Shown: one piece after another, positions 19,340 through 29,521 of the stretch
How positions within the stretch are numbered: position 1 is the stretch's first letter
Layout of the letters: each line of letters begins with the position of its first letter
Source: Chloroflexota bacterium
GTDB taxonomy: Bacteria; Chloroflexota; Anaerolineae; J036; Brachytrichaceae
Reading direction: 5' to 3'
Assembly (NCBI GenBank): GCA_023488685.1
Contig: JAMDDR010000354.1
Location: forward strand, 1-64,000
DNA length: 64,000 bases
The notes under the pieces: generated by a model
What the model saw: only the letters and a program-made list of their open reading frames with translations
Told to the model about the DNA's origin: nothing
Databases searched by the model: none
Made by a program: the position numbers and the translations under genes

Positions 19340-19365
19340 TGCTGCTTCTCCTTAAACAGTGAGTT

Positions 19366-20523
19366 TCAAATCTTTTGTGTTGCCGGATCAAGCGGCAGTT
19401 TGATCGGCCGGCCGCTTTCCAACGATGATTGGCGGATGGCCAGCGTAATCTCCTGATCCAGCCGAGCCTGGTATGGGCCATAGGTTGGCGCGGTGTTGTG
19501 GCGGACGGCATCGACCAGGCTGAGCAGGCAACCCGCCACGCCGATTTCGTCGTCGTGCCACTGCGTGCCGTGGCCTTGTTTTACAGGGCGGAAAGGGTTT
19601 TCCCAGGTGATGGTGGGTTGATTCGGATCGCCGGTGTGTGCCACCATGGCGATCAACGCACCGCCGTCCACACGTTCCCAGCGCCGTTCCAGCGTGATGA
19701 ACTGCGGCATTTCGCCATCCGGCGTCACCAGTGTCAGCCACTCATTCACGTTCAGCCCCATGCCCACGGTGATGCCCATGCCCTTCTCGGCCAGGAAGCG
19801 GCTGCTGCGCCACCAGCGCAGTGCCGAGTCGTAGCCGATATCGGTCCAGTGAAAAATGCCCAGTTGCCCGCCCTCAAACTCGACCATGCCGTGCTCCTGC
19901 GTCTCCGTGCGCGGACCGGTCGTGTTGCCCAATCGTGACCAGTGCGATGCCAGGTCATATTGGCGCACCGCGCCAGTGACTTGCAGCGGTTTGGCGTCAA
20001 AGCCCAGATAGCTGCGCATGACGCTGACACCGTGATAGCCGTGCCCGGCGAAGTCGTTGAACGACGTATGCACGCGCCCGAACAACCCGGACGCAATCAG
20101 CTTGAGCTTGATCTGTTCGAACGGGCGACGGTGGAACTGCTCGGCCACCTCGATGGCGAGCCCGCGCTGTTTGGCCGCGGCGATGATGGCATCGGCCTCG
20201 CTCAGTTTGTGTGCGATGGGCGTTTCGAGCAAGACGTGCAACCCGGCTTCGACCGCCATCAGTCCCACCTGACCATTGGCGCCATAGTTCACCGACACAA
20301 TGCCGATTTGTGGCGCTGTTTCGCGCACCAGCTTGTCGAGATCGGTGTACCACGGGGCGCCCAGGCTCTCGCCAAGTTTACGCGCCGAATCGGCGCTACG
20401 ACCCCACACGGAGACGAGTTGGACGTCATCGGGCAGGGCTTTGATCAAAGGGCCATACAGATAATCGGAACGACGGGCCGTACCAATCAACGCGACACGT
20501 AGGGGCGCTTGAGTTTGTGTCAT
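19366..20523 (-). CDS. Gfo/Idh/MocA family oxidoreductase
   Basis: LRVALIGTARRSDYLYGPLIKALPDDVQLVSVWGRSADSARKLGESLGAPWYTDLDKLV...LLETPIAHKLSEADAIIAAAKQRGLAIEVAEQFHRRP. Confidence 0.85.
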   Translation of the reverse strand: MTQTQAPLRVALIGTARRSDYLYGPLIKALPDDVQLVSVWGRSADSARKLGESLGAPWYTDLDKLVRETAPQIGIVSVNYGANGQVGLMAVEAGLHVLLETPIAHKLSEADAIIAAAKQRGLAIEVAEQFHRRPFEQIKLKLIASGLFGRVHTSFNDFAGHGYHGVSVMRSYLGFDAKPLQVTGAVRQYDLASHWSRLGNTTGPRTETQEHGMVEFEGGQLGIFHWTDIGYDSALRWWRSSRFLAEKGMGITVGMGLNVNEWLTLVTPDGEMPQFITLERRWERVDGGALIAMVAHTGDPNQPTITWENPFRPVKQGHGTQWHDDEIGVAGCLLSLVDAVRHNTAPTYGPYQARLDQEITLAIRQSSLESGRPIKLPLDPATQKI

Positions 20524-20712
20524 AGCTGTTCTGGTTCCTCCAGGGGTCATTGTAGCAACGACTCCTGCTTTTCCGGTATTCCCATCGGTGCGTGATCGCT
20601 AGAGCCGGTGAATTCCCTGAAAAGTAATAGAATTGCCCTGAATTACGTTGATGTGGTTCACAGAATAGAGCGCTTGAATTCATCTCGAATCGTTCCAGCT
20701 TGAAGGATCATC

Positions 20713-22215
20713 ATGACGACGTTGACGACCAACACCGCCCGCGTTTACCTCGATACCAACCGCGTGAGTGGTGACATTTCGCCCCTGCTATTCAGTGGCT
20801 TTGCCGAACACATGGGACGCTGCATTTACGGTGGTATCTACGAGCCCGCTTCATCGTGCGCAGATGAGAATGGCTATCGCAGTGATGTGTTGGCCGCCTT
20901 ACGCCAGCTCAATCTACGTATGATCCGCTACCCAGGCGGTAACTTCCTGAGTGGCTACCACTGGTTGGATGGCGTCGGCCCACGGGAACAACGCCCATGC
21001 CGGCGCGACCTGGCCTGGCAGTCCACTGAAACCAATCAATTCGGCACGAATGAGTTTATGGGACTTTGTCGCCGCATCGACGCTCAGCCGATGCTGGGCG
21101 TAAACCTGGGCACGGGCAGTATCGCCGAAGCGGCAAACCTGGTCGAATACTGCAATGCCCCTGCCGGGACGCAGTACGCCGATCTGCGTGTGGCGCATGG
21201 TTACCCCGAGCCACACGGCGTGAAGTATTGGTGCCTGGGTAACGAAATGGATGGCCACTGGCAGATCGGCCACCTTGAGCCGGCGGAGTACGCGTGCAAG
21301 GCGCGTGAGGCCGCCAAGCTGATGAAGTGGCAGGACCCCAGCCTCAAGCTGGTGCTGTGTGGTTCATCCAGCAGCGGCATGCCGACCTACCCGGAATGGG
21401 ATCGCGTGGTGCTGGAGTCATGTTGGGAGCACGTCGACTATCTCTCACTGCATTACTATGCCGGCAACCGCGAGAATGACACCCCCAGCTATCTTGCACT
21501 GGCGGCGCAGTTCGAAAGCCAATTGGACACGCTCGCAGCAACGCTGCGTTACGTCAAAAGCCATCTCCGCTCGAAGCACGACGTCCGTCTGGCCTGGGAC
21601 GAATGGAACGTGTGCTATAAGGTCCCGGATGTGCCAGCACGATGGGCTGAAGTGCCACACATTGCCGAAGAAGTGTATAACCTGGAAGACGCGCTGGTCG
21701 TCGCGCAGTGGCTGAACGTGTTCCTGCGCAAGTGTGACGTGCTCGAGATCGCCTGCCTGGCACAGATCGTCAACGTGATCGCTCCCATATTGACCACGAC
21801 GGACCGCCTGGTCCGCCAGACGATCTTTTATCCTTTCATGCTCTTCAGCCATTACGCTACGGGTCAGTCGCTCAACGTGCTGACACAGTCGCCGCACTAT
21901 GCCACCAAGGCGTTTGGCGACGTGCCGGTGCTGGACGTCTCGGCCAGCTACGATCCGGTTGATGACCGCAGCGCCGTGTTCCTGGTCAACCGCAGCCAGA
22001 AGGAGTCTGTATTGACCGAGCTGGTCTGGCAGAGCAGGGCGCCGCGGAAAATGAATGCCCTCCATCAGTTCGGGTGTGCGCACCCAAAGGCGGCGAATAC
22101 CTTTGAGCATCCCGAGCTTCTCATACCACGTGTGTTGCCCGGGATGCCGCTGGACGACCACGCGGCAACACTCAGATTGCCGCCGCTGTCGTTGACAGTC
22201 GTGACGTGCGAATAG
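20713..22215 (+). CDS. GH51 alpha-N-arabinofuranosidase
   Basis: [18 protein letters not shown]...[25 protein letters not shown]...[16 protein letters not shown]...DEWNVCY. Confidence 0.95.
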   Translation: MTTLTTNTARVYLDTNRVSGDISPLLFSGFAEHMGRCIYGGIYEPASSCADENGYRSDVLAALRQLNLRMIRYPGGNFLSGYHWLDGVGPREQRPCRRDLAWQSTETNQFGTNEFMGLCRRIDAQPMLGVNLGTGSIAEAANLVEYCNAPAGTQYADLRVAHGYPEPHGVKYWCLGNEMDGHWQIGHLEPAEYACKAREAAKLMKWQDPSLKLVLCGSSSSGMPTYPEWDRVVLESCWEHVDYLSLHYYAGNRENDTPSYLALAAQFESQLDTLAATLRYVKSHLRSKHDVRLAWDEWNVCYKVPDVPARWAEVPHIAEEVYNLEDALVVAQWLNVFLRKCDVLEIACLAQIVNVIAPILTTTDRLVRQTIFYPFMLFSHYATGQSLNVLTQSPHYATKAFGDVPVLDVSASYDPVDDRSAVFLVNRSQKESVLTELVWQSRAPRKMNALHQFGCAHPKAANTFEHPELLIPRVLPGMPLDDHAATLRLPPLSLTVVTCE

Positions 22216-22227
22216 CGCTGAACGGGA

Positions 22228-23307
22228 TTACAGGCAGGACGCGAATACGTTGTGGATGCGATTGACCTCATCACAATGCATCCCGGCGTCGAGCAAGTTG
22301 GTCATGAAGGCGAAACACACGCCTTGCTGCGGGTACATCCAGAACATGCACCCGCCCCAGCCGTCATGGCCATAAATGCCATTCCCGCCGTCTGCAATGA
22401 TGTTTCCGGCGATGATGCTCTTGCTACGACTCGGCAGCATCCAGGTCAAGCCGACCTCAGTATCCACGAAGTCAGTGGGTTTGGTCGGCGGGATGCCGAT
22501 GGTCTGTGGCTGGGTCATCGCTTTTAGTGAGATGGGGCTGATGATACGGCTGCCGTTGAGGGCGCCGTCGTTGAGCAGCATCCGGCCCATCGTCAGAACA
22601 TCATGAGCGTTGCTCAACAAGCCACCGGCTGCCACGCGCGAGCGCATGAAGCGGTCAACATTAAGCTGGCCGGCACGCTCAGTCATCAACACTCGCTCCG
22701 GTGTCCTGGTGTAGGTGTCAAACGAAGTATTCTTCATGCCCAACGGGGCGAACAGCTCGTGTTGCAAGTAGGCTTCCAGATCCATGCCGCTGGTGCAGCG
22801 GATGATCTCCGCCAGGTACTCGAAGGCCAGATTGTTGTAGAGCTTGAATGAGCCGGCGGTAAACTGCATCGGTGCGTTCGCCAGCAACTTATGCCACTCC
22901 TCTTCGTTCATATCGTCGGACAATGGCGTTGGGATGTTCTGGTCGATGCCGGACGTGTGGGTGAGCAAATGCCATAGGGTCACGCTATCCGGGCGATTGC
23001 TGCCAAACCCCGGCAGGTAGCGCTTCAGTTCATGGCTGAGATTGAGCTTGCCCCGCTCCCATAATTGCGCGATCGCCAGCCCGACGAAGGGCTTGGTCAC
23101 CGAGAAAAGCAGGTAGATGTCATCGGTGTTGACTTTTCTCCCATCCGGCCAGTGACCGTAGGCGCGCACGTCGATGACGCGGTCTGCCTGTGCAACACCA
23201 AAGACGCCGGTGGGCAGTTTGCCAGATTCGACCATGTCGGCGACGAACTTGAAGATCGGGTTGAAATCGTTCGCGGAATAACGTGTCGTTGGGTTTGAGA
23301 TCATCAT
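22228..23307 (-). CDS. Serine hydrolase (beta-lactamase / class C-like)
   Basis: DIYLLFSVTKPFVGLAIAQLWERGKLNLSHELKRYLPGFG...LLTHTSGIDQN; SVTK and YNN motifs. Confidence 0.92.
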   Translation of the reverse strand: MMISNPTTRYSANDFNPIFKFVADMVESGKLPTGVFGVAQADRVIDVRAYGHWPDGRKVNTDDIYLLFSVTKPFVGLAIAQLWERGKLNLSHELKRYLPGFGSNRPDSVTLWHLLTHTSGIDQNIPTPLSDDMNEEEWHKLLANAPMQFTAGSFKLYNNLAFEYLAEIIRCTSGMDLEAYLQHELFAPLGMKNTSFDTYTRTPERVLMTERAGQLNVDRFMRSRVAAGGLLSNAHDVLTMGRMLLNDGALNGSRIISPISLKAMTQPQTIGIPPTKPTDFVDTEVGLTWMLPSRSKSIIAGNIIADGGNGIYGHDGWGGCMFWMYPQQGVCFAFMTNLLDAGMHCDEVNRIHNVFASCL

Positions 23308-23481
23308 GTTCTCCAGCGCATTCTGTTATGACCCGGCGAACAGGTCTATCCAGATTGTAGCCACTTATCTGAATCTGTCATCGCAAAAACGATCAGGACA
23401 GAGCCAGGTTGTTTTGCTACCATTGAGTCAGATAAGTCAGAAATGTTACGCATGACCGCGACCTGACACAAAGGAGATGAG

Positions 23482-24012
23482 GTGTATACAGTCATGATCC
23501 GCACCGCAGGCTCGACGGACCTACCAATCTTGCGCAGGCGCTACTACGAATTTCACGAGTTCCACGCCCTCGGTGTACCCGATCATCTGCATAGCCTGGG
23601 TCCTTTCGAGACGCATGATTGGTCATCGTTTGACAAGGCAATCGACGACATTCTCAACAATGCGGGTGCCGCCATCCTGCTGGCGGAGCTGGAAGGCGTG
23701 CCTGTTGGGTTTGTGGAGGTATATCTGAAGCAGGATGATGCAACGAACTCAGCAATTGTGCCGCACCGTTATGGGCATGTCCAAAGCCTCTTCGTCATCG
23801 AGGAGTTACGAGGGCGTGGCATCGGCAGGCAGTTGATGGACGCGGCTCAGCAGTGGGCGCGCGACAGGGGCGCTACGGCAATACACCTCGACACCTGGGA
23901 GTTTGACGCAGGCCCGCTACGCTTCTACGAGAAGAATGGCTATCGCACCTTGAAACGCACGCTGATCAAAGCGCTCCAGGAAGAAGCGATGCCAAGTGCC
24001 TTGCGTCAGTAG
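23482..24012 (+). CDS. GNAT family N-acetyltransferase
   Basis: HVQSLFVIEELRGRGIGRQLMDAAQQWARDRGATAIHLDTWEFDAGPLRFYEKNGYRTLKRTLIK. Confidence 0.92.
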   Translation: MYTVMIRTAGSTDLPILRRRYYEFHEFHALGVPDHLHSLGPFETHDWSSFDKAIDDILNNAGAAILLAELEGVPVGFVEVYLKQDDATNSAIVPHRYGHVQSLFVIEELRGRGIGRQLMDAAQQWARDRGATAIHLDTWEFDAGPLRFYEKNGYRTLKRTLIKALQEEAMPSALRQ

Positions 24013-24057
24013 CAGCCTGTGCGTTTGGCTGCGTAACGCAAGTGAGTCACATACACC

Positions 24058-24573
24058 ATGGATCTTCTGCCAACACTCAATCAAGCACTTGAGTACATAG
24101 AGGCCCATCTCACCGGGACGACGACGGCAGGTGAGGTGGCTCGCGCCGTAGGGTACTCGCGCTTTCACTTCGATCGCCTGTTCCTTGAAGTTGTGGGTGA
24201 AACCCTCGCGCTCTACATGCGTAGACGCCGTCTTTCTGAAGCAGCGCGTGAGCTGGTCACGTCAGGTCGTGCGATCTGTGACATCGCGCTGGATTACCAG
24301 TTTGGCTCGCAGGAGGCCTTTACCCGCGCGTTCAAACGTGTGTTTGGCCTGAGCCCACGGGCCTATCGCCGCCGGCAGCGGTTGACCCGCTTTCAACCGC
24401 CCATTCAACTAACGCCACCACGCCTGGCACGCGCAAGTACTTCACCGAACCGCTTGTGGCAGGCCCAATCGGCAGGTTTACACCCGGCCCGAATGGCCGG
24501 CACGATCCTTTTTACGCACCAAGCGAGCCGGTTCAACCGTTCGCCGGATCGGGTTCACCTGGTTTACTGGTAG
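24058..24573 (+). CDS. AraC-family HTH regulator, probably C-terminally truncated
   Basis: ALEYIEAHLTGTTTAGEVARAVGYSRFHFDRLFLEVVGETLALYMRRRRLSEAARELVTSGRAICDIALDYQFGSQEAFTRAFKRVFGLSPRAYRR; no effector domain after it. Confidence 0.8.
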   Translation: MDLLPTLNQALEYIEAHLTGTTTAGEVARAVGYSRFHFDRLFLEVVGETLALYMRRRRLSEAARELVTSGRAICDIALDYQFGSQEAFTRAFKRVFGLSPRAYRRRQRLTRFQPPIQLTPPRLARASTSPNRLWQAQSAGLHPARMAGTILFTHQASRFNRSPDRVHLVYW

Positions 24574-24667
24574 CCGATCAAACCGGATAGTCCCCATCCC
24601 GAAATCCCACGTGCGCTCACCCAGGACGCACCCATCCCCCTTGCCTGTGGCTCGGGTATCAATTGCC

Positions 24668-25888
24668 ATGTTCCATTTACTCCAGCAACGCAACTTCGCG
24701 GCAGTGTGGTGCGGCCAGCTCGTCTCAGCTATTGGCGATTGGCTGCTGGTGATTGCGCTGCCCTTCTACATTTACGAGCAGACTGGCTCGGCACTGGCAA
24801 CCGGCAGCATGTTTATCGTGCAGACGCTGCCCGCACTGCTGGTGAGCGCGTTCGCAGGCGTGTTCGTGGATCGGTGGAACCGGCGCCAGGTGATGATCGC
24901 GTGCGATCTGCTGCGCGCGGTGGTCGTGTTGTTGATGCTTGCCGGCGCGATGAATAGCGTCTGGTTGTGGGTCATTTATCCGCTGGCTTTCGCCGAGTCG
25001 GCGCTGTCTCAATTCTTTGGCCCGGCACGCAGCGCGTTGCTGCCGATGCTGATGCGTCGCGAGCAGCTCGCATCAGCGAATGCGCTCATGTCGTTGAGCG
25101 ACAATATCACCAGTGTGGTTGGCCCAGGGTTAGGCGCGCTGCTCGTTCAAACCATTGGGCTGGGGAATGTCGTCAGACTCGACGCCCTCTCTTACCTGGT
25201 TTCAGCGTTGTTCCTATGCTTAATCAGGATCACGGCGCCATCGAGGGACACATCGCATGCGTGGAATCCGCATCGTGGCCTGGCCGCATCTGCTGCTATC
25301 GTTGGCGATTGGCTCGCCGGTTGGCGCCTGATCACCCGTACGCGACGTGTGTGGGGCGTCTTTCTGCTGATGGCAGTCGCGATGTTGGGACAGGGCATCA
25401 TCAACGTGCTGTGGGCGATCCATGTGCATGACACCCTGGGCGGGGGGCCACGCGAGTATGGACTGGTTCAGGTTGCCGTCGCGGTTGGTGGTGTCGGAGG
25501 TGCGCTGGCCTTTCCCTTTGTGAGCCGGCGCCTGGCGGCTGGACGCCTGATTGCGGTCAGTGGGATGATCATTGGCGTGATGTTGTGGATAACATTTCAC
25601 ACACGCTCGTTGCCGGTCATCCTCGGGACCCAGGTATTCGGTGGCCTGGTATCCGTTGGTTTCTTCGTCACCGCACAGACGCACGTGCAGATTGCCACGC
25701 AGGATCACTTCCTGGGTCGTGTGCTCAGCGCTTACCAGGCTGCCAACGCGTTGCTGTCGTTGTGCGGCCAGGGCCTGGCGAGTCTGTTTGGCGGTACCGT
25801 GGGCCTGACCACCCTGTTAAGTGCATCAGCAGTCTTATATTTCGCGAGTGGGGTGGTGGCTTCGATCTTCGTGCCCTTGAACGAGTAA
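24668..25888 (+). CDS. MFS transporter
   Basis: LLQQRNFAAVWCGQLVSAIGDWLLVIALPFYIYEQTGSALATGSMFIVQTLPALLVSAFAGVFVDRWNRRQVMI. Confidence 0.92.
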   Translation: MFHLLQQRNFAAVWCGQLVSAIGDWLLVIALPFYIYEQTGSALATGSMFIVQTLPALLVSAFAGVFVDRWNRRQVMIACDLLRAVVVLLMLAGAMNSVWLWVIYPLAFAESALSQFFGPARSALLPMLMRREQLASANALMSLSDNITSVVGPGLGALLVQTIGLGNVVRLDALSYLVSALFLCLIRITAPSRDTSHAWNPHRGLAASAAIVGDWLAGWRLITRTRRVWGVFLLMAVAMLGQGIINVLWAIHVHDTLGGGPREYGLVQVAVAVGGVGGALAFPFVSRRLAAGRLIAVSGMIIGVMLWITFHTRSLPVILGTQVFGGLVSVGFFVTAQTHVQIATQDHFLGRVLSAYQAANALLSLCGQGLASLFGGTVGLTTLLSASAVLYFASGVVASIFVPLNE

Positions 25889-26922
25889 AGAGGCGCCATA
25901 GAGACGAGCGGAAGCGACGCGCGGTAGGGCATCACTACCGAGTGACAAACTGCACTACCCGAATCGCTGAACGTTTTGCCCGCCTCAGGCACGAATAGCC
26001 AGTCGTAGCTCGCGGGGTGCAGGGTCAGTTTGAGCACGCCATACGTGTTGCTGTTACGTACTTCGCTGTTCGCCACTGGTTGGCCGGTGGCGTAATGACT
26101 ATAGCCGCCTGACCCGACCACGAATTGGCGCATGCCGAGCACTGGGTCAGCCAGCGCGTCAGGTGTTTGGGGTGCGAAACGCTCGTAATCGTGATCGTGC
26201 CCATTGAGCACTACGTCGGCACCCGCCGCGTACAACGCCTGCCAGAACGGCAGTACCGCTGTAGAGTTGCCATGGGGCCCTGAGCTGAAACGAGGATGAT
26301 GCCAGTATGCCAGCGTGCAGGTGACTGGGTTTGCCGCCAGGTCAGCCACGAGCCAGCGGTATTGTGCGGAATTGGTTTCACACCCGCCTACGGCCCAGCA
26401 GTTACTGTTCAGCACAACGATGTGCCACGCGCCGAGGTTGTAACTGTAGTAGCCCTTGCCCGGTTCACCGGCAGCGACGCCGAAGTAATCGAAGTAAGCC
26501 GCAGCGCCCGCTGTCACATAATCATGGTTACCGGTGGCAGGGCGTGTGCGGGCTTTATGGCGGCCCCAAGAGCTGCCGTAGCAGTCGGCAAATTGCTGCG
26601 CTGTACCGCTCGGGTAGGCGTTGTCGCCCAGGGTGAAAACAGTGCCAGTGATGGTGTCAAGCAGGGCGGCGGTCGCTTCGTCCCCGGCACTGGCGCAACC
26701 CGCGATGTCACCTGCACCGACGAGCACGGGATCTGCCGCAGGCATGGCTTGCATGGCTTCTGGGGCAATTGCCTGCACGGTGATTTTCGCAGTGCTCCCA
26801 ACATGAGTGGCTGTTGCACGGTGACCGGGTGTCGAGGTTGAAGCGGAGGCCGTTGCGGCGGGTGCGCCAGCCACCATGGTGGCAAGTATCATCATTGCAC
26901 ACAGACGAACGAACGCATTCAT
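25732..26922 (-). CDS. Secreted metallophosphoesterase with read-through C-terminal extension
   Basis: VLVGAGDIAGC...FTLGDNAYPSGTAQQFADCYGSSWG...ATGNHDYVTAGAAAYFDYFG...VLNGHDHDYERFAPQ; natural end expected near SGSAVCH (about 25942). Confidence 0.88.
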   Translation of the reverse strand: MNAFVRLCAMMILATMVAGAPAATASASTSTPGHRATATHVGSTAKITVQAIAPEAMQAMPAADPVLVGAGDIAGCASAGDEATAALLDTITGTVFTLGDNAYPSGTAQQFADCYGSSWGRHKARTRPATGNHDYVTAGAAAYFDYFGVAAGEPGKGYYSYNLGAWHIVVLNSNCWAVGGCETNSAQYRWLVADLAANPVTCTLAYWHHPRFSSGPHGNSTAVLPFWQALYAAGADVVLNGHDHDYERFAPQTPDALADPVLGMRQFVVGSGGYSHYATGQPVANSEVRNSNTYGVLKLTLHPASYDWLFVPEAGKTFSDSGSAVCHSVVMPYRASLPLVSMAPLYSFKGTKIEATTPLAKYKTADALNRVVRPTVPPNRLARPWPHNDSNALAAW

Positions 26923-27032
26923 CGTAACCAGCTAGAATGATAGCAGAAAGTACATGTGCAGACCCAGCCAGGATTTGTGCCAAAACAGGTCGGGTACTGT
27001 CTGACGGATCTTCGATGCGGAGGGGTGGAAAG

Positions 27033-28187
27033 TTGTCAACCTTATTTATTCGCTGCGGCACGCTGGTATTGCCAACCGAGACGCAGCACGATGTGTGTGT
27101 GCTGGCCCGCGATGGTGTCATCGAGCAGGTCGCAGCCAATGTGGAGGCGCCGGCTGGTGCGACGGTGATCGATGCTACCGGCCAGGTGGTTGTGCCGGGT
27201 TTTGTGGATATCCACGTGCACGGTGCCATGGGTGCCGACACCATGGATGCCATGCCGGAGGCGCTGGAAACCATGTCGGTGTTCTTTGCCAGGCATGGTG
27301 TGACCGGCTTTTGTCCGACCACCATGACCGCGCAACGCGAGCAGATCGATGCCGCACTCGATACCATCAAGGCTGTCATGGCGCGCGGCACGAGCGGAGC
27401 GCAGGTGCTCGGCGCGCACATCGAAGGGCCGTACCTGAATGTCAAACAGTGTGGCGCGCAACCGCCGGCGTTGATTCGCCCGGCCAACCGCGAGGAGTAT
27501 TGCAGTTGGTTCGACCGGGGCGTTACCAGGCTCATCACGATCGCGCCGGAGGTAGCTGGCAACGTCGACTTGATTGACGAGGCGCTGCTCTCTCATATCG
27601 CCGTGGCGATCGGTCACAGTGACGCCGAGTATGCGACGGCACAGAAGTGCTTTCAGCGCGGCATCACACAAGCCACGCACACCTTCAACGGTATGCGCGG
27701 ACTGCATCATCGCGAACCAGGAACTGCGGGCGCCGTATTGGCCAACGACGATGTTGTGGCGCAGGTGATCGCCGATAACCTGCACGTTCACCCGGCGGTC
27801 ATGAACATCATCTACAAGTGTAAGACGGCAGCAAAACTGGCGCTGATCACGGACGCGATGGAAGCAGCCGGTCTGGGTGATGGGCTATATAAGCTGGGTG
27901 TGCAGGACATCACCGTGCGCGACGGGCAGGCTCGCATCAGCAATGGCAGCCTGGCGGGTTCAACGTTGACGATGGATACGGCGTTCGGGAATATCCGGGC
28001 AGCTACAGGGTGCAGCCTCAACGATGCGGCCAGGATGTGTTCGCTCACGCCGGCCACGTCGATCAACCTTGGTGATCGCAAGGGCAACATCGCGCCCGGT
28101 TACGATGCGGATGTCACTATCCTGGATGATGATCTGCACGTGGTGAAGACGATCGCCGGTGGCAGACTCGTCTACGAGCGCGAGTAA
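27033..28187 (+). CDS. nagA: N-acetylglucosamine-6-phosphate deacetylase
   Basis: VVPGFVDIHVHGAMGADTMDAMPEALETMSVFFARHGVTGFCPTTMTA...GAHIEGPYLN...QATHTFNGMRGLHHREPG...ALITDAMEAAGLGDG; TTG start at 27033 preceded by GGAGGGG is most likely. Confidence 0.93.
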   Translation: MSTLFIRCGTLVLPTETQHDVCVLARDGVIEQVAANVEAPAGATVIDATGQVVVPGFVDIHVHGAMGADTMDAMPEALETMSVFFARHGVTGFCPTTMTAQREQIDAALDTIKAVMARGTSGAQVLGAHIEGPYLNVKQCGAQPPALIRPANREEYCSWFDRGVTRLITIAPEVAGNVDLIDEALLSHIAVAIGHSDAEYATAQKCFQRGITQATHTFNGMRGLHHREPGTAGAVLANDDVVAQVIADNLHVHPAVMNIIYKCKTAAKLALITDAMEAAGLGDGLYKLGVQDITVRDGQARISNGSLAGSTLTMDTAFGNIRAATGCSLNDAARMCSLTPATSINLGDRKGNIAPGYDADVTILDDDLHVVKTIAGGRLVYERE

Positions 28188-28209
28188 GTGTTCCTAAGTG
28201 ATCCCGGAT

Positions 28210-28247
28210 TCCTCACAGATGGTCAGGTTCATGTCCATCTGTGAGGA
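28210..28247. terminator. 13-bp stem hairpin between convergent nagA and SIS genes
   Basis: tcctcacagatgg-tcaggttcatgt-ccatctgtgagga. Confidence 0.6.
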
Positions 28248-28280
28248 TTCACAAATAGGTGGCATTGTCAGGGGCCACCG

Positions 28281-29405
28281 TCAGGTACCACTACCACTCA
28301 CTTTTGATTCCAGGTCGGGCAACCGGATCCAGGCGTGCAGGTTGCGCGGGCTGTCGCAATCCAACCCCTTGCCCATGGCCTGGTTGTATGCCAACAGGTG
28401 CAGCGGCGGCATGTAGAACACGAGTTCCGCGGTTTCGGACAGGCCGGCATCGATTTGAATCTTCAGGCTTGCCGTGTCCTGCATTCCAGACAGGTCCGGG
28501 CCAATGGCGACCACTGTCCCACCGAGTCCCACCATCTCGCGCAACACGGTTGTCTCAGCCTCGGCGGCGTGGCGTGAGACGAGGCCGACGACCAGTGTGT
28601 GCTCATCGACCATCGACTGCGGGCCATGCCGGAATTCCATGAAATGGAATGGTTCGGCGTTCGTCAACGACATCTCCTTCATCTTGAGCGAGCCTTCATT
28701 GGCCAGACCGTAGCGCAGCCCCGAGCCCAGGAAGAAAATGCGGTTGAAACCGCGTGCCATCAGATCGGCGATGGGTTGCCGTATGTTGTTGAGGTAAGAC
28801 TGCGCCAGGTCAGGCGCGCGTCGCAGTTCATCGAAGAGTTGCTGGCTGTGCGCTGCCGCCGCTACTGCGCCCAGCGTGGAGAGCAGCATCGCACTGAAGG
28901 AGCGGGTCTGTGCCATGCTCTGCTCGCCTGCATTCGGGATGCTGACGGTGACGTCCGCAAGCTTCTCCAACGAGGTGCCTCGTGACACCGTAATGACGAG
29001 AATGGGACTGCCGCGCCGCTCCTTTAATTGCTTGCATGCCAGCAGCAATTCGCTGGTCTCACCGCTGCGGCTTACCGCGATCACCAAGGGGGCAGACTTC
29101 CCAGGCAGTGCGGTGTCCAGGTTGAAGAGCACCTCCGACGCCGGTGTGGCGATGGCCCACTTATTGGTCAATGCTCGATAAGCTGCTGCTGCGCTCAGCT
29201 CCAGGTAGTAGGGTGAGCCACACCCGACGAATACGACAGGCCGGTCGCGGTTTTCGGCGAAAAGCGCCTGCAGATTGGCCCAACTGGCGTTGATCGCGTC
29301 GATCGCACCCTGCCAGCTTTCAGGCTGGCTTTCGATTTCACGTTGGCTGTGTGCGCCCGGCACAGGATGGCCGGTCGAGGTGGTGGAGGTCGTGTTTGTC
29401 ATCAT
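28281..29405 (-). CDS. SIS-domain sugar isomerase (GlmS-C/AgaS-like)
   Basis: REIESQPESWQGAIDAINA...VFVGCGSPYYLELSAAAAYRALT...VIAVSRSGETSELLLACKQLKERRG...EFRHGPQSMVDEHTLVV. Confidence 0.88.
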   Translation of the reverse strand: MMTNTTSTTSTGHPVPGAHSQREIESQPESWQGAIDAINASWANLQALFAENRDRPVVFVGCGSPYYLELSAAAAYRALTNKWAIATPASEVLFNLDTALPGKSAPLVIAVSRSGETSELLLACKQLKERRGSPILVITVSRGTSLEKLADVTVSIPNAGEQSMAQTRSFSAMLLSTLGAVAAAAHSQQLFDELRRAPDLAQSYLNNIRQPIADLMARGFNRIFFLGSGLRYGLANEGSLKMKEMSLTNAEPFHFMEFRHGPQSMVDEHTLVVGLVSRHAAEAETTVLREMVGLGGTVVAIGPDLSGMQDTASLKIQIDAGLSETAELVFYMPPLHLLAYNQAMGKGLDCDSPRNLHAWIRLPDLESKVSGSGT

Positions 29406-29521
29406 GTTTACCCCTTTTGGGTTTCTGGATTCGAACGGATAAGCCGGTCGTGCGGAACCTGCGTATAGGATAGACCAGCCTGCCGGCAATCATACCAAGC
29501 TACAAAAAGGAGATAGCCCTT

